Shown here: piece after piece, positions 15,995 to 25,020 of the stretch
How positions within the stretch are numbered: position 1 is the stretch's first letter
Layout: every line of letters starts with the position of its first letter
Origin: Flavobacteriaceae bacterium
GTDB lineage: Bacteria; Bacteroidota; Bacteroidia; Flavobacteriales; Flavobacteriaceae
Direction of reading: 5' to 3'
Assembly (NCBI GenBank): GCA_014238425.1
Contig: JABABD010000037.1
Location: 26,809 to 90,808, forward strand
DNA length: 64,000 nucleotides
Program-made: the position numbers and the translations under genes
The notes under the pieces: model-generated
What the model was told of the DNA's origin: nothing
The model's input: only the letters and a program-made list of their open reading frames with translations
Database searches by the model: none

Positions 15995-17980
15995 TTATTG
16001 CTTAACAAACGCAGGTATAACGATTTCAGAAATTTGAGTCATTATTTTATCTTCGCCATCATGACCAGAAATTACAATGGTTAAATCAAGTTCTTCTATC
16101 ACTATGACACGTTGTCCACCGCCTCCCCAAGCAAAGGCAGTATCATAACTTTTATCTCCCACCTTAACGAGTGTTTGATACCAAAAATAACCGTAACGAT
16201 AGTCTTTAGGCATCCAATCTTGAGTAGGTTTCACAATGCTACTGGTGGCTTTGGCAAGATATTCTGCAGAAATAAGCTGTTCGCCATTTAATTTACCCTT
16301 ATTGAGAACCAAATTACCCAATTTGAGCATGTCGCGAGACATGATACTTGCTCGCCACCCTGCTTCTGGCAAACCGCTAATATGATTTGACCATTTATAA
16401 TTGGTAATACCGAGTTTGTCAAGTAGCTCCCTTTTAATAAAGTCCTCAGCACTTCCGGGAACAGCGGCGTCAATGACCGTCATCACCAACATTGGATTGA
16501 AATTACCATATAAATACGTCTGAGACTCTGAGGTTATTGGTCCGCTTTGCTCAAGAAGCGTCTGAACCAACCCTTGGCCTTTTAATCTCACTGAATCATT
16601 CTCAATTTTTTTCCATTCATCTCTATCTATATTTAGTCCTCCATGCATGGTCAATGCCTTATGAAGTGTGATTTTTTCGACTCCTTTGGTAAATTCTTTG
16701 GGATTAGCATCTTTTAGAAAACTAATTAATGGTTTGTTTAGATCTTCCATGGATAGATAACCCATTTGAATTGCTCTACCCAAAACCAAACTGGTATACG
16801 CTTTAACGGCCGACGCTTGTCCGTGAGGCACGTTGATACGCCCTTTTTTGTAATAGGACTCAAAAACTAATTTGTTTTTGTGTGAAATAAGTACCGCATC
16901 ATAGCTCCCATGTTTACCTTCAAATATTTCCTGAGACAATTTGAGGATGGCATTTCGATCATTGTTATTTACCGCTAATGTATCAACTGATATTCCGTCT
17001 TTTCTATCCTCTGGTGTTGGACTGACATATGCGTTATTGAGATGTGGAATATCCCAGAATGAGACCTCATAGTTATCACTTGAAATAGGACTCATCATGG
17101 ATGACAACCAAGTGGCACTGCGAATTGCTGTCGTAGGGAATGCAGTTCCATGGTTACCCTCAATCACTTCTTTTAATACGGACAAACCGTCATCTCTTCT
17201 ATCCTTTAATAATTTAATAAACGCTTCGATGGGTTCTATCTCCTCTTCCAATGAACCATACGCAATAAAAACATTGGCCTTCAGGCTCGAGTTTCTATTT
17301 GACGCCTCGAAAGGTCCAAATTTAGTATTAAGTTCAGATAAATAATCAACTTCATCTTTAACCGTTGGACTACCAATAATGTAATTGTTAAAGGTATCAG
17401 GTTGAGCCATTAGTATATATGCACCAAATTCACCACTCAGTGAATACCCAAAATACGTACGACTATTTGGGTCAGTGCGATAGGTATTGTCGACATATTT
17501 AATTACATCATCGCGAATAAAGTCTAAATGTGTTTTGGCTTGACCGAATTGGTATTTTGCTTGAATTTCTGGATTGCTGTGTTTGCTTATCGAGTAATCA
17601 CGAAACCGACTCACATGCGCTCCTCTCTCTTTTTTTAGGTCTTCTTTTATGTCTAATTGCCAAGAAATTCCAACTAAAATCACATTTTCAAGGATATATT
17701 CTTGGCAGGTAGATAGTATTTCGAGATGCCACATAGCGTCTGTATAATAAAGGACAGGATAGGTTTTATTAGTATTCTCAGAATAATCTTCAGGCAATTC
17801 TATATAAAGCTCATAATTTCTTTCTGTCTTAGTATCTTTTATTGGGATTACCTGAATTTGGGGTAATACCAAGGAAGTTCCTTCTTCATTTGATGCGAAC
17901 TCTTTTACATTATTTTCTTGTGCAAAAGCAGTATTTGCAAACATAGAGATTGACAGTATTAATAATTTAATTGCTCTCAT
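15995..17980 (-). CDS. Esterase (EstD-like) fused to beta-lactamase-fold serine hydrolase
   Basis: The ATG at 17980 gives MRAIKLLILSISMFANTAFA, a clean signal peptide. The open frame extends upstream to 18109, but only by overlapping the end of the next gene. Mature residues about 30-290 are an alpha/beta-hydrolase of the putative-esterase family (PF00756): KTYPVLYYTDAMW, nucleophile motif GYSLSGEFG, and EGNHGTAFP with the likely catalytic His. From about 320 a PF00144 domain follows with SAVK as SxxK, YGN as YxN and WGGGGQRVIV at the third motif. Two complete hydrolase sites in one exported chain suggest sequential action on one ester or peptide substrate. It lies 61 bp behind the related lipoprotein gene at 18042. 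Confidence 0.85.
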   Translation of the reverse strand: MRAIKLLILSISMFANTAFAQENNVKEFASNEEGTSLVLPQIQVIPIKDTKTERNYELYIELPEDYSENTNKTYPVLYYTDAMWHLEILSTCQEYILENVILVGISWQLDIKEDLKKERGAHVSRFRDYSISKHSNPEIQAKYQFGQAKTHLDFIRDDVIKYVDNTYRTDPNSRTYFGYSLSGEFGAYILMAQPDTFNNYIIGSPTVKDEVDYLSELNTKFGPFEASNRNSSLKANVFIAYGSLEEEIEPIEAFIKLLKDRRDDGLSVLKEVIEGNHGTAFPTTAIRSATWLSSMMSPISSDNYEVSFWDIPHLNNAYVSPTPEDRKDGISVDTLAVNNNDRNAILKLSQEIFEGKHGSYDAVLISHKNKLVFESYYKKGRINVPHGQASAVKAYTSLVLGRAIQMGYLSMEDLNKPLISFLKDANPKEFTKGVEKITLHKALTMHGGLNIDRDEWKKIENDSVRLKGQGLVQTLLEQSGPITSESQTYLYGNFNPMLVMTVIDAAVPGSAEDFIKRELLDKLGITNYKWSNHISGLPEAGWRASIMSRDMLKLGNLVLNKGKLNGEQLISAEYLAKATSSIVKPTQDWMPKDYRYGYFWYQTLVKVGDKSYDTAFAWGGGGQRVIVIEELDLTIVISGHDGEDKIMTQISEIVIPAFVKQ

Positions 17981-18041
17981 ATATCTTCTTTTATTAGTGA
18001 TAGGTATTAGTATATAGTTAACCTTTATTTTATAGGTCATT

Positions 18042-19295
18042 TTATTTAAAATCAAACAGTCCAGATTTAGAAAGCTGTCGAGAAATGACACTAAGTTGAC
18101 TCCTTTCACGATCTACATTGGCAGTTCCGAAGAATGCGATAACCAAATCTTTAGAAGGTGAGATATAAAGGCCTTGACCTCCATGTGCTCCTTTATAAAA
18201 ATCGCCATCATCGAATACTGCACCCCATTGATAATTGCTATATATCGTTTCTTTAAAATTCCGTGATGTCTCCTTGAGGTTTTTATTTACATTTTGGATT
18301 TTAGATAAGTACGCATCAGAAATTATCGGATAGGTGCTCTTTCTTCCACTAGGCGTAAAAGCAAGACCAAATTTAGCAAGATCTCGAAGTGTTGTTGACA
18401 TGCCATCGGCATATGAAATAGAGGTCCCATTTTTATTGATTCCTAAAAGAGCGCCATGTTCTGATCCTATCTTTCTCCATATTTCCTGTTCAACAAAATC
18501 TTTAAAGGTAAGACCACTTATTTTTTCGACTAGTAACGTTAATACCATAGCATCGGCATTCGACCATTGGTACTCCGTTCCTGATGGCCTAACAGACTTC
18601 GCTGTAGCTAAATCTTTAATTGGGTCAAAACTCGCCTCATACGTCTCTAATGGAACACGATCAATTCCGGAACTCATGGCAAGAATATCAAGTACAGGAA
18701 CACCTTCCCAGCCTGAATCTTTAAGGGCATCAAAGTAGTAATCTATGGGTTTGCTCGTATCGATTAAACCTCTATCCTCTAAAATAGCAATTGAAGTACT
18801 AACAAAGACTTGGGTTATTACCATATTAATATGCAAGTCTGTTGGGAACATTCTCGGATAGCCTTCAAAGACAATTTTACCTTTATGAATTATAATTAAC
18901 CCATTTACTTCTACTTGCTGTACATAGTCATTTAATGAGAGTCCACCACCTTTTTTTAAATCTGTTGACGTAATAAAATTTTTCACATCATCTCTTGGCG
19001 TTTCTTCAAGAATTTTCGGCGTATCTGACCTAAGTATGCGCGAGTGTTTTTGAATTTGGGAGAAGTTGAGATAATAATATCGTTCGTGATCACCATATTC
19101 GGTCCAATTGCCTCCTTCAAAAATGCGCTTATGGAATCCATAAATTTCTTCTTTTGTAAATCCAGAATAATTATACGTTTCATATTTTGACCCCATAGTG
19201 CTTAAGGTATCTGAGTCCTTTTTTGGTTCGTTTTTACATGCAAGAAAAAGAAATATTAAAAGTAGTAGTCCTGTTATGTTTTTCATTATTTTCAT
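18042..19295 (-). CDS. Beta-lactamase-fold lipoprotein lacking the catalytic SxxK
   Basis: The 417-residue protein has a lipoprotein signal (LLLLIFLFLAC, lipid Cys near residue 20). The fold is PF00144: LVVHKGK-like LIIIHKGKIVFEGYPR, then the helix that normally carries SxxK, and VLDILAMSSGIDRVP. In that helix the sequence is HINMVITQVFVSTSIAILED, so SxxK reads V-I-T-Q and both the nucleophile Ser and the Lys are absent. The YxN region reads YQWSNADAM, and the third motif GAHGGQGLYISP is retained. It is probably a non-catalytic binding protein of the outer or inner membrane. It is transcribed just upstream of the active fused hydrolase and may act with it. ATG 19286 is an alternative start. 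Confidence 0.83.
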   Translation of the reverse strand: MKIMKNITGLLLLIFLFLACKNEPKKDSDTLSTMGSKYETYNYSGFTKEEIYGFHKRIFEGGNWTEYGDHERYYYLNFSQIQKHSRILRSDTPKILEETPRDDVKNFITSTDLKKGGGLSLNDYVQQVEVNGLIIIHKGKIVFEGYPRMFPTDLHINMVITQVFVSTSIAILEDRGLIDTSKPIDYYFDALKDSGWEGVPVLDILAMSSGIDRVPLETYEASFDPIKDLATAKSVRPSGTEYQWSNADAMVLTLLVEKISGLTFKDFVEQEIWRKIGSEHGALLGINKNGTSISYADGMSTTLRDLAKFGLAFTPSGRKSTYPIISDAYLSKIQNVNKNLKETSRNFKETIYSNYQWGAVFDDGDFYKGAHGGQGLYISPSKDLVIAFFGTANVDRERSQLSVISRQLSKSGLFDFK

Positions 19296-19491
19296 AGTTT
19301 ATAAAAGTTCGATACCCATAATTAAATGTTGTATAAAAATATAGTATAATCTATGCGTAATAACTTAAAGAGGATAAACACAACAATTAAATGATAAAGC
19401 CATTTCGTCATTGATATAACCCTTTGGTAAAGAAATTACGGCGATTTGTATGTATAGATACTATCTTTATTAGATTTTAATAAAAGAGTTT

Positions 19492-20484
19492 ATGATTAAA
19501 AAGACTTTTAAGGATACCATACTCCTTAACATAGGAGCTTTTGTATTGGTGCTCATCCTTGAACTATTAAGTGGATGGATGATCATAGATCGATATGATT
19601 CGCCTTTTTCTTTTTTTTTATGGGCACTTAAATATGCCATTAATATTATGGCAGTTATATGGATAAATCATTTTGTTCTTATTCCTTACTTTTTTGATAA
19701 GAAAAGATATTTTATATACGGACTCTTAGTCATTGGGAGTATATTTCTTGTTGCCTATATAGAAGCTTATGCTAACAACAGCTGGCCTGGTGTTACTAAA
19801 ACTTTTTTATTTCATTTTTATACCACAGGTACTGGTATGGCTGCTTTTTTTTTAAGAAGAAATATGATCATCCAAAGAGAAAATGCTGAGAAAGAAAAAT
19901 TACAAAAAGAGATGGAGCTTAACTATTTAAAGGAGCAGGTGAATCCTCATTTTTTATTTAACTCATTGAATAGTATTTATTCACTTTCTAGACAACAATC
20001 TCTAGAAACTCCTGATCTTGTCATGCAGCTCTCAGAATTAATGAGATATCAATTAGAGAGTTCTAAAAAAGATACTGTTTTATTAAAAGAAGAGCTTGAA
20101 TTTATAGAGAATTATTTGTTACTTGAAGAAAAAAGACTGAGTAAACGTTGTATTATTGAATTTTCAATTGAAGGCGATCTTTCAAGATTAAGAATTTCAC
20201 CAATGTTGTTAATTCCTTTTGCTGAAAATGCTATTAAACATGGAGCGCAAAGCACTAATGAACAGAGTAAAATTGATATTTCTGCCACTATAAAAAACAC
20301 TACGCTACATTTTGGTGTGGTTAATTCAAAGCCTACGATGATTACTGCATCAAATAGAAACGGACTAGGGCTAGAAAATGTGAGAAGACGTTTAGGTCTA
20401 TTATATCCTAATGCTCACACATTAGATATCGCTGATAAAGGAAACGAATATCATGTAAACTTAACTGTTGATTTAACCGTGTAA
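19492..20484 (+). CDS. LytS-type sensor histidine kinase
   Basis: The 330-residue protein has four membrane helices within about 10-120, then a short coiled linker (NAEKEKLQKEMELNYLKEQ) and the His_kinase domain: phospho-accepting NPHFLFNSLNSIYSLS (H near 152), N-box PFAENAIKHGA, and G-box NGLGLENVRRRLGLLYP. No separate periplasmic sensor domain is present, so the signal is probably read within the membrane. The LytTR response-regulator gene follows after one base, forming a classic pair. It faces the minus-strand serine hydrolase genes across a 196-bp region, making them possible targets. Confidence 0.93.
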   Translation: MIKKTFKDTILLNIGAFVLVLILELLSGWMIIDRYDSPFSFFLWALKYAINIMAVIWINHFVLIPYFFDKKRYFIYGLLVIGSIFLVAYIEAYANNSWPGVTKTFLFHFYTTGTGMAAFFLRRNMIIQRENAEKEKLQKEMELNYLKEQVNPHFLFNSLNSIYSLSRQQSLETPDLVMQLSELMRYQLESSKKDTVLLKEELEFIENYLLLEEKRLSKRCIIEFSIEGDLSRLRISPMLLIPFAENAIKHGAQSTNEQSKIDISATIKNTTLHFGVVNSKPTMITASNRNGLGLENVRRRLGLLYPNAHTLDIADKGNEYHVNLTVDLTV

Positions 20485-20485
20485 T

Positions 20486-21181
20486 ATGATAAAAATTGGT
20501 ATTGTCGATGATGAATTATTAGCACGTAAAGTGTTAGAAGAGTATTGTTCTAAAATTGACAGCTTAGAATTAGTATTAAGTACTGGAAATCCGCTTGAAT
20601 TTATCAATTTCGCTCAACAAAACAACGTTGATCTCATCTTTCTAGATATAGAAATGCCCGAACTTAATGGGATGGAAATTTTGCGTTCTATGTTAAAACC
20701 ACCTAAAGTGATTTTAACTACGGCTTATTCTGAGTATGCATTAGAAAGTTATAATTATGGTGTTGTAGATTATTTATTGAAACCAATAAAACTTGAACGC
20801 TTTTTAAAAGCCATAAATAAAGTTTCAGCTTCAAAAATAACAGCCCCTAAAAAAAATAGTGCAAGTGAAGAACTTCAAATAAAGCATGATGGCATGCCAG
20901 TTAATATTTCATTTAAATCAATTCTATACATTCAGAGTTTTGGGAATTATCTAAAAATATTTACAGACTCAAGAATGTATCTTATCTCTGAAACCCTCAT
21001 TAATATTACCACCTTATTATCTGAGAATTTCCAACGTACACATAAATCATATATTACTAATTTGGATAGAGTTACAAGGGCAAACAGAACATATTTGTTA
21101 ATTGAAAACATTAAAGTTCCAGTCAGCGCTATGTATAAGGTTATTGTATTTGAAAAATTGGAAGTTTTAGCGAAATTATAA
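20486..21181 (+). CDS. LytTR family response regulator
   Basis: The 231-residue protein has a receiver domain with acidic pocket VDDE (8-10) and phospho-acceptor D54 in LIFLDIEMPELNG, then TTAYSEYALES and the K of YLLKPIKLERFL. From about 130 a LytTR DNA-binding domain follows (IQSFGNYLKIF, FQRTHKSYITNLDRV). It is the partner of the LytS kinase immediately upstream. In this family the LytTR domain binds direct-repeat sites about two helical turns apart; its targets are not identifiable here. Confidence 0.93.
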   Translation: MIKIGIVDDELLARKVLEEYCSKIDSLELVLSTGNPLEFINFAQQNNVDLIFLDIEMPELNGMEILRSMLKPPKVILTTAYSEYALESYNYGVVDYLLKPIKLERFLKAINKVSASKITAPKKNSASEELQIKHDGMPVNISFKSILYIQSFGNYLKIFTDSRMYLISETLINITTLLSENFQRTHKSYITNLDRVTRANRTYLLIENIKVPVSAMYKVIVFEKLEVLAKL

Positions 21182-21203
21182 ATACCCTCTCTATAATTTA
21201 AAC

Positions 21204-21220
21204 CATTCTACACACATAGG
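21204..21220 (+). repeat. 5' fragment of the interspersed repeat
   Basis: CATTCTACACACATAGG, 22 bp after the stop codon at 21181, matches only the first block of the repeat family; the rest is absent. It is a decayed or truncated copy. Confidence 0.45.
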
Positions 21221-21290
21221 TAAGTTACTTTATTCATTTGGCTATTATTTTAAAATGTTTTACTTATTTATATCTATGTAGTATATTCCT

Positions 21291-23618
21291 TTATAGTTGA
21301 AAGGTATACGTGTATTTCAACTGAATACTCTGATAGTTACTCGTTGGTAGGTAAGGTTGAACCCTACCCATATCTTGGTTAAAATCTCCATTGTAAACTA
21401 GGTAGAAGTCGTTGCCCTCTTTAGGGTTATATCTCAATCTAAAATTACCGGCGTAAGTTTTGCTTAAGCTGTTGTATTGAAGTTGAGAACTCATTGTCAA
21501 TTTTGTGCTGAACGTATATAAGAGTTTGAGGCTCGCAAGTGTGATGTCTCTATTAATATTCAAACTTTCAAATGCCAATCTGTTATAAGATAGGCTTCCT
21601 TGTAAGATAAAATCAGGAGTAATATTCATAAATGGGGATGCACTTATCGTAACTTTTTTGCCATCATAAAAATTTCCAATGTCAAGTGTCGCGGCATATG
21701 ATATGCGTTGCGCGACAGGACTCACCATAGATGCGCTTACCGAGTTAAAGTTATATTCGTCGGCATCTAGAGTAATACCTTCAACCAATTGCAAACCTGA
21801 AAGTAGCAGCTCTTTATTGTTGTTTAAGGAAATGGTATAATTCCATCCAAGCTTGGTCAATAATTGAAAACCTAATTGATTGTTTCTTGTTTCCAATTCT
21901 TTCGAAGTATTCCCCCAAATAGAAATACTGTTCACATAAGGTCCGTATTGGACAATTTTTGATTTGGAACTAGGAAATATATTGTAGGCAAGCCTGGTTC
22001 CTAATTGGCTATAATCCAATCTTCTTTCGAAGCCCATCTTGGGAAGATAGTTTTTACCAGTTCTAGCATAATCTAAGGTATAAACAACTCCTTTTTGAGA
22101 CCTTTTATTCAACTGAACGAAATATTTTGAATTGTCAGTTTCCTCTGAATTCAAATTTGTATCAAAACTTTGCGCCCATCTCGCAGATAGATAGTTTTCG
22201 TCAAATAGTTTGATAGTGGTGTCGATACCATAAACGGTGTTATTGTTGCCTCTAAAATCAGTACGATTTGTGGCAATCACTCCAAGATTGGAGTTCTCAT
22301 TTATGATTTTTCGCCGTATTCGAAATACTCCAAAATTTTCAGAAGCTACATCATTTTGAGATGCGGTCTGCATGTTTAGGAATCCAGTTTCCCACTTTCC
22401 AAATTTAGCTACGGTACGCAATCCCCCATAAATCCTTGTCTGTCTTCCATTTACAATACCTATTTGCCTACTGTAAAATACTTTATCAAACGCCCCAAAA
22501 TTAAAATCGAACAAGCTTGCTCTTTCTTGAAAAAACAGTCTTTTCTCAGGAAAAAATAGATTGAATCGACTCAAGTTCACTTGTTGGTCATCTACCTCTA
22601 CTTGGGCAAAATCGGTATTCAATGTGATATCGACTATTGCATTACTACCAAGACCAATCTTAGCGTCTAAACCAATTTCGCGTATGAATGTCCCATCCAA
22701 TTCATATTCTTGTTCATTTTCAGATAGGTTATTATTGCTTTCTCCACCCGTTAAGATATAAGGAGCAATTCGAAATGGTTTTTTTTCTTCAATATTTTCG
22801 AAAACAAATCGCTGAGTTAAAGAAGGTCTAAAAGAACTGCCTGTACTAAGATCCCTTGGTGGGAAAATATCAGTTTCATCGTTCCTCGCTAAATATCTCC
22901 AAGTAGTTATGCCCATCACCGTTTTGCCATCAACAGACTCAAAAGGCAAGCTTGAAAAAGGAATTCTAATTTCGGCGAACCACCCTTCTTCAGTTATTGT
23001 CGATGCTCCATCCCAGAATGTGTTCCAACTTAAATTAAAAGCATTTGGCCCTACTATATCATTAGATAAAGCCATATCAAATCTTGAACCAGTAGGTGTA
23101 ACAACAAATGCAAGCGCATTCTCCCTGTCATTATAAGTGTCTATCAGCAGGCCGCACCATTCTGTATTTTCGGTAAAATCATCACGCTTTTTAGAATTTG
23201 CATTTATCTTATTTGGCTCATTATCAAATAGCTTACCCGATAAATAAATGTACTTCTCGTCGTAAGCAATTCTTATTTCAGTTTTTTGAGTAGGTTGATC
23301 TCCGGCGTTAGGTACCTTTTGAGTACAATGTAAAGGTTCTATTGTTTCCCAAAAAGGCTCATTAACGATTCCATCGATTACAACCTTATTGGTAATTTTC
23401 ACAACGCTTCTAATTGAATTAAAATCATGCCCTTTTTGAGTATTTTGTTTAGAGCTTACACTTTCCTCTGATTGAGCATTATCTTGGCTATGGGAAATTG
23501 ACATTCCAATAAAAAACAAACTCAATAATAAAATAGTATTGATTCTTACAACATAGTAAGTCGCTCTAATTTTCACACGTTTTACTCTGTTTAATTTCGA
23601 TTTAGAATACTCTTTCAT
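21291..23618 (-). CDS. CBM9-like / DUF5916 outer-membrane protein
   Basis: The 775-residue protein has a signal peptide ending near residue 45 (IGMSISHSQ). The N-terminal CBM9-like domain starts IDGIVNEPFWETIEPLHC and includes VTPTGSRFDMALSND. The remaining part (about 280-775) is a DUF5916-type outer-membrane barrel with RRLDYSQLGTRLAYNIFP and an aromatic C-terminal strand LKYTYTFQL. This family is common in Bacteroidota. Ligand binding at the cell surface is presumed, but no member is known to me with a settled function. The first 30 residues are unusually basic, so a later start such as an internal codon near the hydrophobic stretch is possible. The gene lies 2 bp after the GNAT gene, so it is likely co-transcribed. 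Confidence 0.8.
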   Translation of the reverse strand: MKEYSKSKLNRVKRVKIRATYYVVRINTILLLSLFFIGMSISHSQDNAQSEESVSSKQNTQKGHDFNSIRSVVKITNKVVIDGIVNEPFWETIEPLHCTQKVPNAGDQPTQKTEIRIAYDEKYIYLSGKLFDNEPNKINANSKKRDDFTENTEWCGLLIDTYNDRENALAFVVTPTGSRFDMALSNDIVGPNAFNLSWNTFWDGASTITEEGWFAEIRIPFSSLPFESVDGKTVMGITTWRYLARNDETDIFPPRDLSTGSSFRPSLTQRFVFENIEEKKPFRIAPYILTGGESNNNLSENEQEYELDGTFIREIGLDAKIGLGSNAIVDITLNTDFAQVEVDDQQVNLSRFNLFFPEKRLFFQERASLFDFNFGAFDKVFYSRQIGIVNGRQTRIYGGLRTVAKFGKWETGFLNMQTASQNDVASENFGVFRIRRKIINENSNLGVIATNRTDFRGNNNTVYGIDTTIKLFDENYLSARWAQSFDTNLNSEETDNSKYFVQLNKRSQKGVVYTLDYARTGKNYLPKMGFERRLDYSQLGTRLAYNIFPSSKSKIVQYGPYVNSISIWGNTSKELETRNNQLGFQLLTKLGWNYTISLNNNKELLLSGLQLVEGITLDADEYNFNSVSASMVSPVAQRISYAATLDIGNFYDGKKVTISASPFMNITPDFILQGSLSYNRLAFESLNINRDITLASLKLLYTFSTKLTMSSQLQYNSLSKTYAGNFRLRYNPKEGNDFYLVYNGDFNQDMGRVQPYLPTSNYQSIQLKYTYTFQL

Positions 23619-23620
23619 CC

Positions 23621-24136
23621 TTATAGTTTTTTAGAGAATACAATGTTCTCATATGATTTTCCATTAACTATAAAATTTAATTCTCCAACATTTTTAAATT
23701 CATTTTTTTCATAGAATCTTATAGCTCTATTATTTTTTATATAAACGGAAAGCCACATGGTATCTAATTGTAATGCTTTGGCTTGCTCTTCAACATAAAT
23801 TAATAACTGTTTTCCAATTTTTAAGGGTATAAAATCATTTAGAATGAAAATTCGTTCTAATCGACAATTGTTTTGTGAAGCAACATTTTCTTGTATCGCA
23901 TGTACTATTAATTTCGCATAACCAATAGGTAAATTATCTACATAAATAATATAGAAGAGTTGCTTGGGATTGTTGATATCCTGTTTCGTTTTAGAAACTG
24001 AAAAGTTTTCGTCAAGGTATTTTATTAGATTGTTTTTATCATCTATATAATGACCATGAGATTCAGCCCATGTTAGTCGTCCTAAAAGGGCTAAAATTGC
24101 TGTGTCTGATTCTTTGGCTTTTTTTATTTTAATCAT
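23621..24136 (-). CDS. GNAT family N-acetyltransferase
   Basis: The 171-residue protein has the Acetyltransf_1 layout: KAKESDTAILALLGRLTWAE at the N-terminus, LPIGYAKLIVHA in the centre, CRLERIFILNDFIPLKIGKQ as motif A, then SVYIKNNRAIRFYEKNEFK near the C-terminus. It resembles small-molecule or protein N-acetyltransferases, with unknown acceptor. It overlaps the small membrane-protein gene upstream by 8 bp and is followed closely by the DUF5916 gene, so the three form a minus-strand operon divergent from the HxlR gene. Confidence 0.88.
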   Translation of the reverse strand: MIKIKKAKESDTAILALLGRLTWAESHGHYIDDKNNLIKYLDENFSVSKTKQDINNPKQLFYIIYVDNLPIGYAKLIVHAIQENVASQNNCRLERIFILNDFIPLKIGKQLLIYVEEQAKALQLDTMWLSVYIKNNRAIRFYEKNEFKNVGELNFIVNGKSYENIVFSKKL

Positions 24137-24365
24137 TATTGTTATCTTTTATTCGTAATCTTCTTATGTGAAACCCATGAAGAAACACTGCAATTGTGCA
24201 TCCTACTATTATTGGTGTAGCGCTAATTAATACACCATATAAAATGTAACCTACATTGGCAATTAGTGAAATTAATCGCAGCTTATATTCACCTTTGGTG
24301 GACATAGAATATAGATTAATCACTAAGGCGGCGTATCCAATACTATCAATTAAAACTGGGTTCAT
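24129..24365 (-). CDS. Small membrane protein, YgjV/SemiSWEET-like
   Basis: The 78-residue protein has three hydrophobic helices: SIGYAALVINLYSMSTKG, LRLISLIANVGYILYGVLIS and PIIVGCTIAVFLHGFHIRRL. The helix order and the loop between helix 1 and 2 resemble the YgjV-type and SemiSWEET half-transporters, which work as dimers; this assignment is by appearance only. It heads the operon with the GNAT and DUF5916 genes and is divergently transcribed from the HxlR regulator, whose operator lies between them, so HxlR may control it. Confidence 0.7.
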   Translation of the reverse strand: MNPVLIDSIGYAALVINLYSMSTKGEYKLRLISLIANVGYILYGVLISATPIIVGCTIAVFLHGFHIRRLRIKDNNND

Positions 24366-24406
24366 ATGATATCTTTTTTTAAATTATTGATGTTCTATTT
24401 TTATAC

Positions 24407-24437
24407 TATACTTAATATAGCTACAATATTAAGTATA
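24407..24437. promoter_or_regulatory. Perfect 12-bp inverted repeat, probable HxlR operator
   Basis: TATACTTAATAT (24407-24418), a 7-base spacer, then ATATTAAGTATA (24426-24437). It lies in the divergent gap between the small membrane-protein gene (starts 24365) and the HxlR gene (24492), just upstream of the -7 box for the latter. Regulators of this class commonly bind such palindromes in divergent promoters. Confidence 0.72.
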
Positions 24438-24443
24438 TTATTA

Positions 24444-24451
24444 TATCTTTG
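24444..24451 (+). promoter_or_regulatory. -7 promoter element for the HxlR gene
   Basis: TATCTTTG matches TAnnTTTG exactly, 7 bp downstream of the 12-bp inverted repeat, giving a leader of about 35 bases before the ATG at 24492. A repressor on the palindrome would cover the -33 to -7 spacer. Confidence 0.65.
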
Positions 24452-24491
24452 CAATAACGGTCAAAAATGATAGTTTAATTAAATTTGAAAT

Positions 24492-24827
24492 ATGCACACA
24501 TTTAGCGGAAAAGAATATCCCTGTTGTACAAGTTTAGCGATGGGAATTATTGGTGGAAAATGGAAAACAGTTATCATATACCATCTGAAAAATAATACAT
24601 TGCGCTATAATGAGCTTAGGAAGAAAATACCTTGGGTAACTGAACGCACTTTGAGTTTACAGTTAAAAACATTGGAAAGAGATGGAATTATCAAGAGGAA
24701 AGTTTATACCTCAAAACCACCATTAAAAGTAGAATACTCCCTAACTGAGTTTGGGGAAACTTTAGTACCCTTGTTGCAAGCTATTATAGATTGGGGAAAT
24801 TATGTGATTGAACATAAAGTAGATTAA
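24492..24827 (+). CDS. HxlR family winged-helix regulator
   Basis: The 111-residue protein has the family pattern: CCTSLAMGIIGGKWKTVIIYHL with the conserved redox-type Cys at the N-terminus (14-15), RYNELRKKIPWVTERTLSLQ as the recognition helix region, and the wing KVYTSKPPLKVEYSLTEFG. HxlR regulators respond to aldehydes, oxidants or quinones through the N-terminal Cys. It is divergent from the membrane protein / GNAT / DUF5916 operon. Confidence 0.92.
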   Translation: MHTFSGKEYPCCTSLAMGIIGGKWKTVIIYHLKNNTLRYNELRKKIPWVTERTLSLQLKTLERDGIIKRKVYTSKPPLKVEYSLTEFGETLVPLLQAIIDWGNYVIEHKVD

Positions 24828-24917
24828 TATAAAAAACTTTATACAGATTTATTAGGGTTTTAATGCAAAAAGGATTTTTAAAACTCTGGTTCTAGCAAGA
24901 TTTTTGAAAGTATAATC

Positions 24918-25010
24918 CATTCCACATACTTCTCCTACCTTCGTTAGGAATTCGTGAATCTCGTACCTCGATGTCATTAACTTTATAGAAAAAACTTTTT
25001 AGAATAAATT
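24918..25010 (+). repeat. Partial copy of the interspersed repeat
   Basis: Starts CATTCCACATACTTCTCC, then GTCATTAACTTTATAGAAA and ACTTTTTAGAATAAATTT. The 3' third of the element is missing and the convergent gene at 25021 ends directly next to it. Confidence 0.55.
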
Positions 25011-25020
25011 TTTGTTTTCA

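Noticed and set aside
18334..18738. 134-codon + frame opposite the lipoprotein gene
   Set aside because: Antisense to a strong PF00144 protein and without any family feature.
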